This document shows, in pieces, positions 26,968 through 35,617 of a stretch of DNA of 43,279 nt. Below the pieces are notes generated by a model. It worked only from the letters and a program-made list of their open reading frames with translations, had not been told where the DNA came from and did no database searches. Positions within the stretch are counted from its first letter, which is position 1. The number at the start of each line of letters is the position of its first letter. Source of the DNA: PWND01 sp964614525 (GTDB lineage Bacteria; Bacteroidota; Bacteroidia; Bacteroidales; UBA7960); NCBI GenBank assembly GCA_964614525.1, contig CAZTPA010000024.1:1-43279 (forward strand), written 5' to 3'. Both the position numbers and the translations under genes were made by a program.

Positions 26968-27924
26968 ATGATGAAAAATATAAAAATTTACTTTGTAATT
27001 AGCATTATTGCCATGCTTCTTTCCTCTTGCAATAACAGGCAAGAAACTCAAACTTTGCATGTAATTCATGCGGGCAGTCTCACCCACCCTGTTCATAAAA
27101 TAAGTAAAGCATTTGAAGAAGAAAACCCCGGTATTAAGGTTCTGTCAGAGGCATGGGGCAGCAAGGCAGGAGCCCGCCGAATCATTGAACTTGACAATCC
27201 GGCAGATGTATTTTTGTCAGCTGATTATATGGTTATTGAAAACATGTTAATACCTGAACATGCTGATTGGTATATTAATTTTGCTTCAAATGAAATGTCA
27301 ATTGTTTATACAAACAAATCAAAATACTCAGACCAGATAACTACTGACAATTGGTATAAAGTATTGTTAAAAGAAGATGTAAGTATGGGACGCAGTAATC
27401 CTGAACATGATCCTTGTGGTGTAAGGGCAGTTTTTACTTGCCAGCTAGCAGAAAAATATTATAATGAAGATGAGCTTTCAACGGCTTTATTATCAAAGGA
27501 TACAAAAAACATCAGGCCAAAAGAAACTGATCTGATTGCCATGCTGGAATCCGGTCATATAGATTATATCTTTTTGTATCGTAGTGTTGCTGAGCAACAC
27601 AAGCTTGAATACATAACACTCCCCGACTCTGTTAATTTAGGTAATCCGGAATTAGATGATTGGTATTCGAATGCAAACACAATAACTCTTGGCAGTGCTC
27701 CCGGCGAAACGATTAAAGAAATCGGGCAATCAATGATTTACGGGCTCACGATTCCTAACAAAACTCAAAACCCTTCATTGGCAGAGAAGTTTGTAAAGTT
27801 TGTTTTAGAAAAAGAAAAAGGTTTAAAAATACTGGAAGAATCAGGACAGGCAGGAATTGTTCCGGCATATACTTCTCATTATGATAGATTACCTGAAGGA
27901 CTTAAGAAATATGCAGTGGAATAA
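26968..27924 (+). CDS. wtpA: Tungstate/molybdate-binding lipoprotein WtpA-like
   Basis: A 318-residue substrate-binding protein of the WtpA/ModA type. The signal peptide ends in a lipobox LSSC (Cys21). The mature start LHVIHAGSLTHPV, the loop SKAGARRI, DVFLSADY, and SMGRSNPEHDPCGVRAV are the oxyanion-site segments of WtpA. The residues after the lipid cysteine (CNNRQE) lack the Lys plus acidic surface-export signal seen in the lipoproteins at 28-37 kb, so it should face the periplasm. No permease or ATPase gene follows: downstream is a 439-bp repeat-rich spacer. It is either an orphan or works with a transporter encoded elsewhere. Confidence 0.88.
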   Translation: MMKNIKIYFVISIIAMLLSSCNNRQETQTLHVIHAGSLTHPVHKISKAFEEENPGIKVLSEAWGSKAGARRIIELDNPADVFLSADYMVIENMLIPEHADWYINFASNEMSIVYTNKSKYSDQITTDNWYKVLLKEDVSMGRSNPEHDPCGVRAVFTCQLAEKYYNEDELSTALLSKDTKNIRPKETDLIAMLESGHIDYIFLYRSVAEQHKLEYITLPDSVNLGNPELDDWYSNANTITLGSAPGETIKEIGQSMIYGLTIPNKTQNPSLAEKFVKFVLEKEKGLKILEESGQAGIVPAYTSHYDRLPEGLKKYAVE

Positions 27925-27980
27925 GATTAATGCGGTGTAGGGAATAAGGCTGCTATTAATCGGTCTTTTCAAATTTTATC

Positions 27981-28005
27981 GAGATCCCGACATGTCGGGA
28001 TGACG
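27981..28005. repeat. REP-like palindrome
   Basis: ATCCCGACATGTCGGGAT (27984-28001) is a perfect 18-bp palindrome, flanked by GAG before and GACG after. Palindromes of this form next to GATGACG are familiar dispersed intergenic elements in Bacteroidota genomes. Confidence 0.65.
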
Positions 28006-28061
28006 GTGCTTTTTATAGAGTGTAGAAATGGATAAACAAACTATGCAGCCTTGACTTTTTT

Positions 28062-28086
28062 GCTTTTTGTGTTAAGACAAAAATGC
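28062..28086. repeat. Imperfect T/A-tract hairpin element
   Basis: TTTTTGT (28064-28070) pairs with ACAAAAA (28077-28083) around GTTAAG, with G-C pairs beyond a one-base bulge. It resembles another recurrent intergenic element of the phylum and lies between the two REP-like sequences. It could also act as a weak terminator for wtpA. Confidence 0.35.
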
Positions 28087-28120
28087 TTTTACTACTTTTA
28101 CCCAAGCATTCCTGGTTTCA

Positions 28121-28173
28121 ACGAGATTTAGCTACGCTGCTACTTCGTGGTCTCACATACGTTCGAAATGACG
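28121..28173. repeat. REP-like element ending in TTCGAAATGACG
   Basis: The stretch starts ACGAGATTTAGCTACGCTGC and ends GTTCGAAATGACG. It matches the general form of a dispersed Bacteroidota repeat (GAGATT...CTACGCT...CGAAATGACG) and shares its ATGACG end with the palindrome 170 bp upstream. The copy looks degenerate. Confidence 0.5.
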
Positions 28174-28296
28174 TGCAGGTTCGGCATGGCGTGCAGTAAA
28201 CATAGTATGAAGGTGAGTGGAATAATGGTTTTGTCATTGCACATCGGCGCCCTTTTCCAAGGCTTACCACTCGAGATGAACGGCGCAAATACAAAA

Positions 28297-28326
28297 AGAT
28301 CCCTCACAATTGAATGAAAGGGATCT
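28297..28326 (-). terminator. Terminator of the TonB receptor-DUF5689 operon
   Basis: AGATCCCT (28297-28304) pairs with AGGGATCT (28319-28326) around a 14-nt loop. On the minus strand the stem is followed by T5, and it lies 37 nt past the stop codon of the last DUF5689 gene. Confidence 0.65.
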
Positions 28327-28363
28327 CTCTATTAAATACATTTTTAGAATAAATTAAATCATT

Positions 28364-29698
28364 TTATTCTATTCCAAAAACATTTACATTATCTACTCTA
28401 AATACAGTATTAAGGCCATCGGTATCACTACCTGTGTATTTAAAACCAATATGGAAGTCACTTCCTTGGTTTTCAATACTCACAGCACCTGAACCAACCC
28501 ATGTGTCGGCAGTATTGCCTGCTGTAGCAAAATTAGCTTCTGTTAACTCAGTCCATGTAGCTGCTTCCGGATTAGAGCCATCAAAATTATACGAAACATA
28601 CACTTCTAAACCATCGTGCTGATAATTAATAAATGCAGTTTCAAAGTTGATAGCTGATGATTGATAACTTTGTGCTGGAATTTCGGGAGAAGTAAGCCAT
28701 GCAATATTACTGGCATCGCCGGAACCAAAAGGATTAATTTGAGCAAACAAATTAGAGCCGGTAGTAGAAGTAGTCCATTCTTTGCTTCCATCGATAATAA
28801 AAGACTTCCATCCATTAAAGTCAACTCCTTCGCCAACAGTGCCATCTGAGAAATTTTCAGAGAGTAATAGAACACCATCAACATCGCCACATCTAGGATC
28901 TTCCATAATTACTTCTTCATATTTCCTAATATAAAGCTGCCATGTATCATAGTCTTGCCATTCAGGCCTGTATAAACCAACAACAGCTATTAAAGAGCCA
29001 TTTCCCTCGGGCAATTGTTTGGAAGCAAAATCAGCATATCCGCTTGTACGAACTATAATGCTATTACCAAAGCAGTCTTCCAGATCACGATTAACAGTGT
29101 TCAATCCGGCAGCATCAGCAAATGTATTACCAAGCTCATCTGATTTAAACTGAACATTATTTAGCTTAACTAATTTTGCCTTATAGCCTCCTGCTAATAT
29201 ATCTGCTATTCCAACTTCTTCCGGTTCAATTGCAACATCCGAAGCTAATCTAATAACATGCTCATATGCATCAACCGAATCTAACTGAAACATTCCACTA
29301 AACTCTGATACAGTAGTTCCTTTAAGGTTTATTCTGATAGAGTCTTCCTGGAGTAAATTTGATCTGGAAAACCTAACATTAATAGCCTCAGTTTCATCCT
29401 GAATATACGCCTGATTATAAATATTGCCTGATTCCTGGCTCATAGTAACATTTGCATAAATATTATACTCAGAAACTCCTGTAGGATTACGCTCAGTATC
29501 TTCAAAAAATGCATCATTAAATGTTACCGACTCACCGTAATGCTGATAAATACCGATTAATGAATCAATAGTAATTATACTATTAGGATCCAGTGAAGCT
29601 AATGGAGGTCTATCTGTTTCTTTATCACAAGCTGAAAAAGAAAGCATCGCTATAAACGCAAACATCCAAATATTTGAAATTCTTTTTATCATATTCAT
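28364..29698 (-). CDS. DUF5689 lipoprotein with C-terminal jelly-roll domain
   Basis: A 444-residue lipoprotein. The lipid cysteine is Cys24 (FSAC), followed by D-K-E-T-D, close to the C-x-K-(D/E)2 surface-export signal described in Bacteroidota, so it is probably exposed on the cell surface. Residues about 40-265 form a DUF5689 domain (start SIITIDSLIGIY; later SIRINLKGT, FQLDSV and GNGSLIAVVGLYR). Residues about 275-444 resemble a choice-of-anchor-J/jelly-roll domain (LLSENFSDG, then FRVDNVNVFG at the end), often a carbohydrate- or ligand-binding fold. It is the last gene of the receptor operon, 10 nt after the other DUF5689 gene. DUF5689 looks like an OB-type domain; nucleic acid or sugar binding is inference. 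Confidence 0.75.
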   Translation of the reverse strand: MNMIKRISNIWMFAFIAMLSFSACDKETDRPPLASLDPNSIITIDSLIGIYQHYGESVTFNDAFFEDTERNPTGVSEYNIYANVTMSQESGNIYNQAYIQDETEAINVRFSRSNLLQEDSIRINLKGTTVSEFSGMFQLDSVDAYEHVIRLASDVAIEPEEVGIADILAGGYKAKLVKLNNVQFKSDELGNTFADAAGLNTVNRDLEDCFGNSIIVRTSGYADFASKQLPEGNGSLIAVVGLYRPEWQDYDTWQLYIRKYEEVIMEDPRCGDVDGVLLLSENFSDGTVGEGVDFNGWKSFIIDGSKEWTTSTTGSNLFAQINPFGSGDASNIAWLTSPEIPAQSYQSSAINFETAFINYQHDGLEVYVSYNFDGSNPEAATWTELTEANFATAGNTADTWVGSGAVSIENQGSDFHIGFKYTGSDTDGLNTVFRVDNVNVFGIE

Positions 29699-29708
29699 AT
29701 CTCTTATT

Positions 29709-31094
29709 TTATTGAACTATATCATTCATATTTCTAATTAAGAACTGTGGGTCATTATAAACAGACACAATTCCGGTAATATCGATTTCACCAACCGGTA
29801 CGCTCTCGCCTGCAAATTCTGCCCAGTTATATGTAAACAGAGTAATGGTACCTGTACCATCAGAAAGGTCGAGGCTGCCATGTGATGTGTCTGGAACAGC
29901 AAACGTACTGCCACCCGTTATGGTTGCATTTGTAAATGTAACCAACTTAGATTCATACTCATCCGTATTGGCAATTACTTCACCGACAGTTGCAACAATA
30001 GGTTCAGGTAAAGTGCCACTTCCAAGATAAACAGCATTTCCATTAGGAATATCACTAATTTGCAATAAACCGTTAAAAGATTCCATTTGTAATGTACCAA
30101 CGTTGATTCTAACTGATGCTCCCAGGTTTAAATCATGATTATCAACAAATCTTAAAGCAATGCCGGCACCTGAATCGTCCATTATAACAGCATTACGACT
30201 TGACAAGTTAGCATTTTCACGATCAGAAATTACAACAGCCTTAACTGCAACATTAGATGGGATTGTAGTAGTTCCGTCATCAAATAAATCACGAAGCTCT
30301 TGTATAGTAATAATCTCAGTATCGTCATCTTCATCTTCGCATCTTGCACCATCCATGTCTATTTCATTATAATCTCTTAGCAATAATTGAAATTCATCTC
30401 TGTATCTTGAAACAACCGCAATAAGAGAACCCTTACCTTCCGGTATCGGTTCATCGGCAAAATTCGCAAAGCCGCTTGTTCTAACAATTATTGTATCCCC
30501 TTCGCAATCCATCAATGTTCTGTTAACAGGCGTAAATTCATCTTCAGAGTCAGCAAATGTCTCTCCAAGTTCGTCCGGAAAAAACTGAACATCTTCTAAT
30601 TTAATAAGTTGCGATTGAAACAAATCCGAATTAGCCATTGTAATGCTTGCGATTTTTGGTTCAACGATTGGTTTTGGATCACCCCATGTTGTAGTTTCGC
30701 ATGCCCAGGTAGCCAATTTCTCAACATTCTTATCAACATAAACAGAATCTAATTGCCAAAGATTTTGATAAAGACTCAATGTTGTATTTTTCAAATTTAT
30801 TCTAACATAATCACCTTCATACAATCCTCCTNNNNNNNNNNNNNNNNNNNNNNNNNNNNNNNNNNNNNNNNNNNNNNNNNNNNNNNNNNNNNNNNNNNNN
30901 NNNNNNNNNNNNNNNNNNNNNNNNNNNNNNNCACCAAGGCTGTTCTTCAGATACTCCACAGTAACAACCTTATCCTCATCATATGGGATTCCTGAAGTTT
31001 CGGGATCGTCAAATTCAGACTTAACGCAAGAGAAAACAACAAAAAGCATTAAGGATAATATGATTGATAATTTAATTTTCACATTTAATTTCAT
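29709..31094 (-). CDS. Tandem DUF5689 lipoprotein interrupted by an assembly gap
   Basis: A lipoprotein with lipid Cys23 (VVFSC) followed by V-K-S-E-F-D-D, a looser version of the surface-export signal. The first DUF5689 domain begins at VVTVEYLKNSLG and is cut by 100 N, then resumes at YEGDYVRINLKNT. A second DUF5689 domain covers about residues 255-461 (IITIQELRDLFDDG... to FLIRNMNDIV). Comparison with the sister gene suggests about 60 residues (180 nt) are missing where the assembly shows 100 N, so the apparent 461-residue length and frame continuity are provisional. It lies 46 nt downstream of the TonB receptor gene and probably acts as its surface partner, in place of a SusD protein. Confidence 0.7.
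   Translation of the reverse strand: MKLNVKIKLSIILSLMLFVVFSCVKSEFDDPETSGIPYDEDKVVTVEYLKNSLGXXXXXXXXXXXXXXXXXXXXXXXXXXXXXXXXXXGGLYEGDYVRINLKNTTLSLYQNLWQLDSVYVDKNVEKLATWACETTTWGDPKPIVEPKIASITMANSDLFQSQLIKLEDVQFFPDELGETFADSEDEFTPVNRTLMDCEGDTIIVRTSGFANFADEPIPEGKGSLIAVVSRYRDEFQLLLRDYNEIDMDGARCEDEDDDTEIITIQELRDLFDDGTTTIPSNVAVKAVVISDRENANLSSRNAVIMDDSGAGIALRFVDNHDLNLGASVRINVGTLQMESFNGLLQISDIPNGNAVYLGSGTLPEPIVATVGEVIANTDEYESKLVTFTNATITGGSTFAVPDTSHGSLDLSDGTGTITLFTYNWAEFAGESVPVGEIDITGIVSVYNDPQFLIRNMNDIVQ
30832..30931. other. Assembly gap (100 N)
   Basis: Exactly 100 consecutive N, the usual placeholder for a scaffold gap of unknown size. It falls in the first DUF5689 domain of the 29709-31094 gene. Confidence 0.98.
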
Positions 31095-31140
31095 AATTGT
31101 AAGCTTTAAAATGAATAGCTATAATTCTATAAAAATATTT

Positions 31141-33876
31141 TTAAATATTAAATGACAAGTTAATAAAGTAAGACCTGCCATAGAGATAGAAATACTTAGG
31201 AGGAAAACGATCAACTTCTCTGTTATTATATCTTAATTGTTCGAAACCACCCATTGCAAATCCTGTATTATTAAGCAAGTTATTAACACTAACATTAACC
31301 CTAATAAAATACTTTCTGTTAATGCGCCATGATTTTCCGCCAAACATATTAACAGTAAAATTATGTTTTAGTTGTTCCTGGTTAATAACATCTTCCCACA
31401 CACCATCTTCAACAACAAAATCAGACACAGCTTCTTCAGTTCTACGGTCAGGATTTATATCAATATAAATATCATCAAAATAACTTCCACTTAAACCAAC
31501 AAACCAATATTTAGGTGAATTATATCTTAAACCAACTGAAGCGGCAGTGTGAGTCATACCTCCAATTTTATAATTTTCCAAATACACTGCTCTTTGGTCT
31601 TCGATAACTTCAAAATCGTTATCTCTTGCAATAGTAACATTTGGCCTTGAATTATAAATATAATCACCGGTACCTGCAACGATATGTCCGGACAAAGTAG
31701 AAGTAATATTTATATCAATACCTAATTCAGCGCCCAGATGTCTTTTATCAACATCTGTCATAATATAATTTACGAAAGTTCTAAGTTCATCATGGTAAAA
31801 ACTTCTTGACCATGTTTGATCTTTAAATTCAGTGTAAAACACAGTTAATCTTGATTTAATTCTGGGAGTTCTAATAATATAACTCAAATCACCGCCATAA
31901 ATAGTTTCACTGGACAAACCGGGAACAAGGTTATCTCTAACTCTGGGAGACACGTATGAATTCCAGAAGAAAGGAGCTCTTGTCATGTAAGTAAGATTAG
32001 TTTCCACATAATGTCTTCCTGAAAATTTATAAGTAAAACCACCTTTGAAACCGAAGTTTGTAAAATTTTGTTTTTCACTATCGCCAAATGAATTATCCGG
32101 GAACCTTGGATTCTTCATATTACCTGTTCTCCAAAAAGTTGTATGAGAGAGATTTGCGGCTACATAAAAATCATATTTAGGAAAGAAAAATTGTGCTTGT
32201 CCATAACCTTCATAGTCGTTCACATTAGCTATATAGTCATATCCAAATTTATCGCCTTCTTCTACTAATCGATTAGGGTTATTCACATCCGTTTGAGACA
32301 TATAAGGATCAGCAAAATCGCGTTCAGCAAATTGGTCAACATCCAGCCACCAGTCGCCACCCATAAGGTCATCAACAACTTTGAACTGGTAACCTTTATG
32401 TAGTCTGACATTTACACCACCGCTTAGAACAAGATTTTCACTGTATAATGATTCGATATTAGAGGTAAGTGTAATCCTTTGGTGATCTATGCGTCTTTCT
32501 TCCAGCAAATATTTAGATCTATTGCCTGTAACCGTATTACCTTCAATTCCATCAGCATCGGCAACCGAATACAAATTTTTCACATTTGCTTCATAAAATG
32601 AATTCCAATCGAGCTGGCCAAATTCGGGATTGTTTTGCCATTGATCATTATAATACTCCGCCATTTGTGGATCATTAGGATAATAGCTCGGCAAATAACG
32701 ATAATAATCAGGACGTGGATCCTGTGCATCATACCAGTTAAGAGCAGTTCTGCCGCCTCTTCCAAAACTCAATGCAGCAGAAGTTGTTAACAATGTATTA
32801 TCTGTTAAATCCCAATAATGAGATAAAATACTAAGCGGCTGGTGATAAGTACCAACGCGTGCATTTCTTTTTTCACCATTCTGATATCCCCAGTTTGAAT
32901 TATAATAATTGCTTCCTGCAAGGTCATAAACTTCTTGTGTAGAAACTCCCTGCGAGCCTCTTCTTGAAGGTGCTCCAAGAACTATTAAACCAACGCTATG
33001 ATTATCATTAAACAATTTTTCAGCAGACAAGAAATATCCCCAGGCATCATAAAATGTACCTTCAACGTAGCCTTCATTAGCCCATCTCCTTGAGCCAGAT
33101 ACTGCGAAAGACCATCCGTTATCCATAACACCACTTGCATGAGTGAGCATAATTCTATTGGAATAACTTCTGTTTGCCAACGAATAAGTAACTTTTGATG
33201 TTCTTCTAAATTGAGAAGCACGGGTTGTTATATTTGTAGCTCCGCCAATTCGTCCAAAAGTACTTCTCATAACGCCAATGCCACTATAACCTTCAGTCAT
33301 TCTTGTAGCATCATTTAATCCACCCCAATTGGAATAATATGCACGGCCTGTTTCCATGTCGTTAACAGGAACACCATTCATAAGTACCAGAGTATTTTCA
33401 CTATCATAACCTCTGATTCTGTATCTTGCCTGTCCGAAATCATAACCTGCGGTATTTACATATACATCCCTTGAACCAGCTAAGAGTCGTGAAATATCAT
33501 GTGACTGTGAATCACTTTCTATCTCATCTGCCGATAAGGAAATAACAGATGAATCAAAATCTGATTCATCTTCTGTAATAAGTGGAGACATAGCAACAGT
33601 AATATCAGATATATCAGAAACTTCAACCTCAACAGTTTCCATATCTGAATGCTCTATTATCAGCATATCTCCTATCTCAACATTAACCACAAAAACTCCG
33701 TCTTTGTCAGTAAGTGTTTGTTGTGAAGAACCCACAACAACAACATTTGCTCCCTGAATTGCTGTCTCATCATTTGCATTTACAACCTTACCCCTTAAAG
33801 TAAAAGTTTCAGCTTGCCCAAAAGACACTAAAGAAGAAAAAATCAGAAGCAAAGAAATAATAAATAATCTATTCAT
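31141..33876 (-). CDS. TonB-dependent outer-membrane receptor (DUF5689-associated)
   Basis: A 911-residue outer-membrane transporter. A signal peptide (1-20, ending VSFGQ) is followed by a CarboxypepD_reg domain (about 25-95, FTLRGKVVNANDETAIQGANV), the plug (about 105-225, with RYRIRGYDSENTLVLMNGVPV) and a 22-strand-type barrel to the C-terminus. It is the first gene of an operon with two DUF5689 lipoproteins, and no SusD homologue is present. An exported nuclease gene is divergent across 262 bp. Substrate cannot be read from sequence; the partners suggest oligonucleotides or another phosphate- or sugar-containing polymer, which is inference. Confidence 0.9.
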   Translation of the reverse strand: MNRLFIISLLLIFSSLVSFGQAETFTLRGKVVNANDETAIQGANVVVVGSSQQTLTDKDGVFVVNVEIGDMLIIEHSDMETVEVEVSDISDITVAMSPLITEDESDFDSSVISLSADEIESDSQSHDISRLLAGSRDVYVNTAGYDFGQARYRIRGYDSENTLVLMNGVPVNDMETGRAYYSNWGGLNDATRMTEGYSGIGVMRSTFGRIGGATNITTRASQFRRTSKVTYSLANRSYSNRIMLTHASGVMDNGWSFAVSGSRRWANEGYVEGTFYDAWGYFLSAEKLFNDNHSVGLIVLGAPSRRGSQGVSTQEVYDLAGSNYYNSNWGYQNGEKRNARVGTYHQPLSILSHYWDLTDNTLLTTSAALSFGRGGRTALNWYDAQDPRPDYYRYLPSYYPNDPQMAEYYNDQWQNNPEFGQLDWNSFYEANVKNLYSVADADGIEGNTVTGNRSKYLLEERRIDHQRITLTSNIESLYSENLVLSGGVNVRLHKGYQFKVVDDLMGGDWWLDVDQFAERDFADPYMSQTDVNNPNRLVEEGDKFGYDYIANVNDYEGYGQAQFFFPKYDFYVAANLSHTTFWRTGNMKNPRFPDNSFGDSEKQNFTNFGFKGGFTYKFSGRHYVETNLTYMTRAPFFWNSYVSPRVRDNLVPGLSSETIYGGDLSYIIRTPRIKSRLTVFYTEFKDQTWSRSFYHDELRTFVNYIMTDVDKRHLGAELGIDINITSTLSGHIVAGTGDYIYNSRPNVTIARDNDFEVIEDQRAVYLENYKIGGMTHTAASVGLRYNSPKYWFVGLSGSYFDDIYIDINPDRRTEEAVSDFVVEDGVWEDVINQEQLKHNFTVNMFGGKSWRINRKYFIRVNVSVNNLLNNTGFAMGGFEQLRYNNREVDRFPPKYFYLYGRSYFINLSFNI

Positions 33877-34138
33877 CTAAATAATTTTTTGTTTAATAAA
33901 ATATTTTAAAACTGAATGCAATTATATTTGCAATAGTGTGATTTATGAAAATATAATAATACATTCCTACAAAAATTCTTATTTTTGCGAATCCAAAATT
34001 AATGAATTATTGCTTAATAGCTAGAATTTTATTACTTTTTAGCTTATTGAGAAAAGTGTAATTTATTTTATTTTGCTATTAAAAACATAAAATTTAAGCA
34101 TTACATATAAAAATAATACCATATAAAAAAAACAAATT

Positions 34139-35224
34139 ATGAAAAACAACATTCGAATTATTAAACAATTAACAGTTTTTGCTATATTTCTAATCTCAAT
34201 AAGCATAGTTTCCCCTCATAAAAGCTTTTCGCAAGCAAAAGAAAAACAGGAAAAAGAATTTATTGTATCAGCCGTAGGATTTTATAATGTTGAAAACTTA
34301 TTTGATACAATTAATGATCCTGACAAGCGAGATGAAGAATTTACACCGGAGGGACAAAACCGATGGAATACTGAAAAATACCTTCAAAAGCTAACTAATC
34401 TTTCTGAAGTAATTGAAAAAATAGGTCAGGATTATATTGCTGATGGTGTTGCAGTGTTAGGGGTTTCAGAAATTGAAAACCGTGCTGTTTTAGAGGATTT
34501 AGCAAATACAGAAAGATTGCGTAAAAGAAATTATCAGGTTGTTCATTATGAAGGTCCGGATCGTCGAAGTGTAGATGTCGCATTTTTATATAATCCAAAA
34601 TATTTTAAATATATAAGCAGTAAGCCATATCCAACTATAATAGAAGGCAAAGATGATTTCAAAACCAGGGACCAGCTTTTATTAACAGGTGAATTATTAG
34701 GAGAAAGAATGCACTTTATTGTTGCACATTGGCCCAGCCGAGCCGGTGGTGAAAAAAGATCAAGGCCTTTAAGAAACGCAGCTGCTGATATAGCAAAAAG
34801 TATTATTGACTCAATAATAGAAGTTGAGCCTGATGCAAAAATATTTATGATGGGAGATTTAAATGACGACCCTGATAATAAGAGTGTTGAAGAACATTTA
34901 AATGCAAAAGGGAAAGTTAAAGGATTAAAAGAAGATGAATTGTATAATCCATTTTACGATATGTATAAAAAAGGTATTGGTTCAAATGCCTATAGAGACT
35001 CCTGGAGTTTATTTGATCAAATAATTGTATCTCCGACTTTAGTTAAGGAAGACTATTCAACATTCCAATACTGGCGAGCAGAAGTTTTTAACCGTCCGTT
35101 TTTAATCCAGTCAAGTGGAAGGTTTGAAGGATATCCTTATCGCACATTTGGTGGCGGGGTATATCTTGGGGGATATTCTGACCATTACCCCTCAATTGTT
35201 TATCTAATAAGAGAAAAACAGTAA
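34139..35224 (+). CDS. Exported endonuclease/exonuclease/phosphatase-family nuclease
   Basis: A 361-residue secreted hydrolase. Residues 1-31 are a signal peptide (ending in KSFSQ). The catalytic set of the EEP fold is complete: Asn50 in FYNVENLFD, Glu111 in VSEIEN, Arg142 to Asp146 in DRRSVDVAFLY, His197 in AHWPSR, Asp240 and Asn242 in MGDLNDD, Asp293 in LFDQIIVS and Asp348-His349 in YSDHYP. The family cleaves phosphodiester bonds; AHWPSRAGG and GDLNDDP resemble extracellular DNases. Periplasmic or extracellular DNA or RNA degradation is the simplest role. It is divergent from the TonB receptor-DUF5689 operon, and a small basic protein gene follows 26 nt later. Confidence 0.9.
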   Translation: MKNNIRIIKQLTVFAIFLISISIVSPHKSFSQAKEKQEKEFIVSAVGFYNVENLFDTINDPDKRDEEFTPEGQNRWNTEKYLQKLTNLSEVIEKIGQDYIADGVAVLGVSEIENRAVLEDLANTERLRKRNYQVVHYEGPDRRSVDVAFLYNPKYFKYISSKPYPTIIEGKDDFKTRDQLLLTGELLGERMHFIVAHWPSRAGGEKRSRPLRNAAADIAKSIIDSIIEVEPDAKIFMMGDLNDDPDNKSVEEHLNAKGKVKGLKEDELYNPFYDMYKKGIGSNAYRDSWSLFDQIIVSPTLVKEDYSTFQYWRAEVFNRPFLIQSSGRFEGYPYRTFGGGVYLGGYSDHYPSIVYLIREKQ

Positions 35225-35250
35225 AATATTAACTCTAAGTAATAGCTGTT

Positions 35251-35556
35251 ATGCCTAAAACTATTATTGCAAAATCAGAAGAGCAGTTAAAAAAAGGCAT
35301 TTTGCCTGAGAAAAAGAAAGCAAAAAGAAAAAAGGTAAAGTACAAGAAAATCGCTTTTAAAATAACAGCTTTTCAGCAGGAAGCACTTACAAAGTATTGT
35401 AAAAGACATAAAACAACTCCTGTAAGATATTTAAAATCTATTGTTAACAAGCAGGCTGCAAAATACAGAAGCGAGATGCCTCCTGTAAGTTATGTTTCAG
35501 AGAATCAACTGGAATTATTTGATAGTGATGTTAAAGTAAGCAGTAAGAAATCATAA
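35251..35556 (+). CDS. Small basic DNA-binding-like protein with QLELF motif
   Basis: A 101-residue protein without signal peptide. Residues 8-33 are densely basic (KKKAKRKKVKYKK). Residues about 33-72 (IAFKITAFQQEALTKYC, then TTPVRYLKSIVNKQ) look like a strand followed by two helices, the layout of a ribbon-helix-helix DNA-binding domain. Near the C-terminus QLELF at 86-90 fits the QL-(S/D/x)-LF sliding-clamp-binding consensus. It is co-directional with the nuclease gene, 26 nt downstream, and ends in a strong terminator. Its role is unknown; a cytoplasmic DNA-associated function is inference. Confidence 0.6.
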   Translation: MPKTIIAKSEEQLKKGILPEKKKAKRKKVKYKKIAFKITAFQQEALTKYCKRHKTTPVRYLKSIVNKQAAKYRSEMPPVSYVSENQLELFDSDVKVSSKKS

Positions 35557-35557
35557 T

Positions 35558-35600
35558 AAAAAAAGTGGCTGTCTCAAAAATCGAGGCAGCCACTTTTTTT
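35558..35600. terminator. 18-bp bidirectional terminator
   Basis: AAAAAAAGTGGCTGTCTC (35558-35575) pairs with 35583-35600 with a single G-T wobble, around the 7-nt loop AAAAATC. T-tracts on both strands let it serve the small basic protein gene (+) and the beta-helix lipoprotein gene (-). Confidence 0.93.
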
Positions 35601-35617
35601 AACAACATCAAATTAAC

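Larger units (their letters stand above)
27925..28363. other. 439-bp intergenic island of REP-like elements
   Basis: No gene is supported here. The base composition is more GC-rich than the flanks. It contains an 18-bp perfect palindrome, an imperfect hairpin of T and A tracts, an element ending in GTTCGAAATGACG, and the terminator of the minus-strand operon that ends at 28364. The order suggests several dispersed intergenic repeats accumulated side by side. Confidence 0.6.

Noticed and set aside
28364..31094. SusD-like proteins downstream of the first TonB receptor
   Set aside because: Neither lipoprotein shows TPR-helical SusD features; both are beta-rich DUF5689 proteins.
34013..34075. 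CTTAATAG and CTTTTTAG at 34013 and 34035 before a TTATTTTG box upstream of the exported nuclease, as a fourth Pho-like array
   Set aside because: The units are degenerate, the middle one does not fit, and the 11-bp phase does not place a unit 19 bp before the -10-like box as in the other three promoters.
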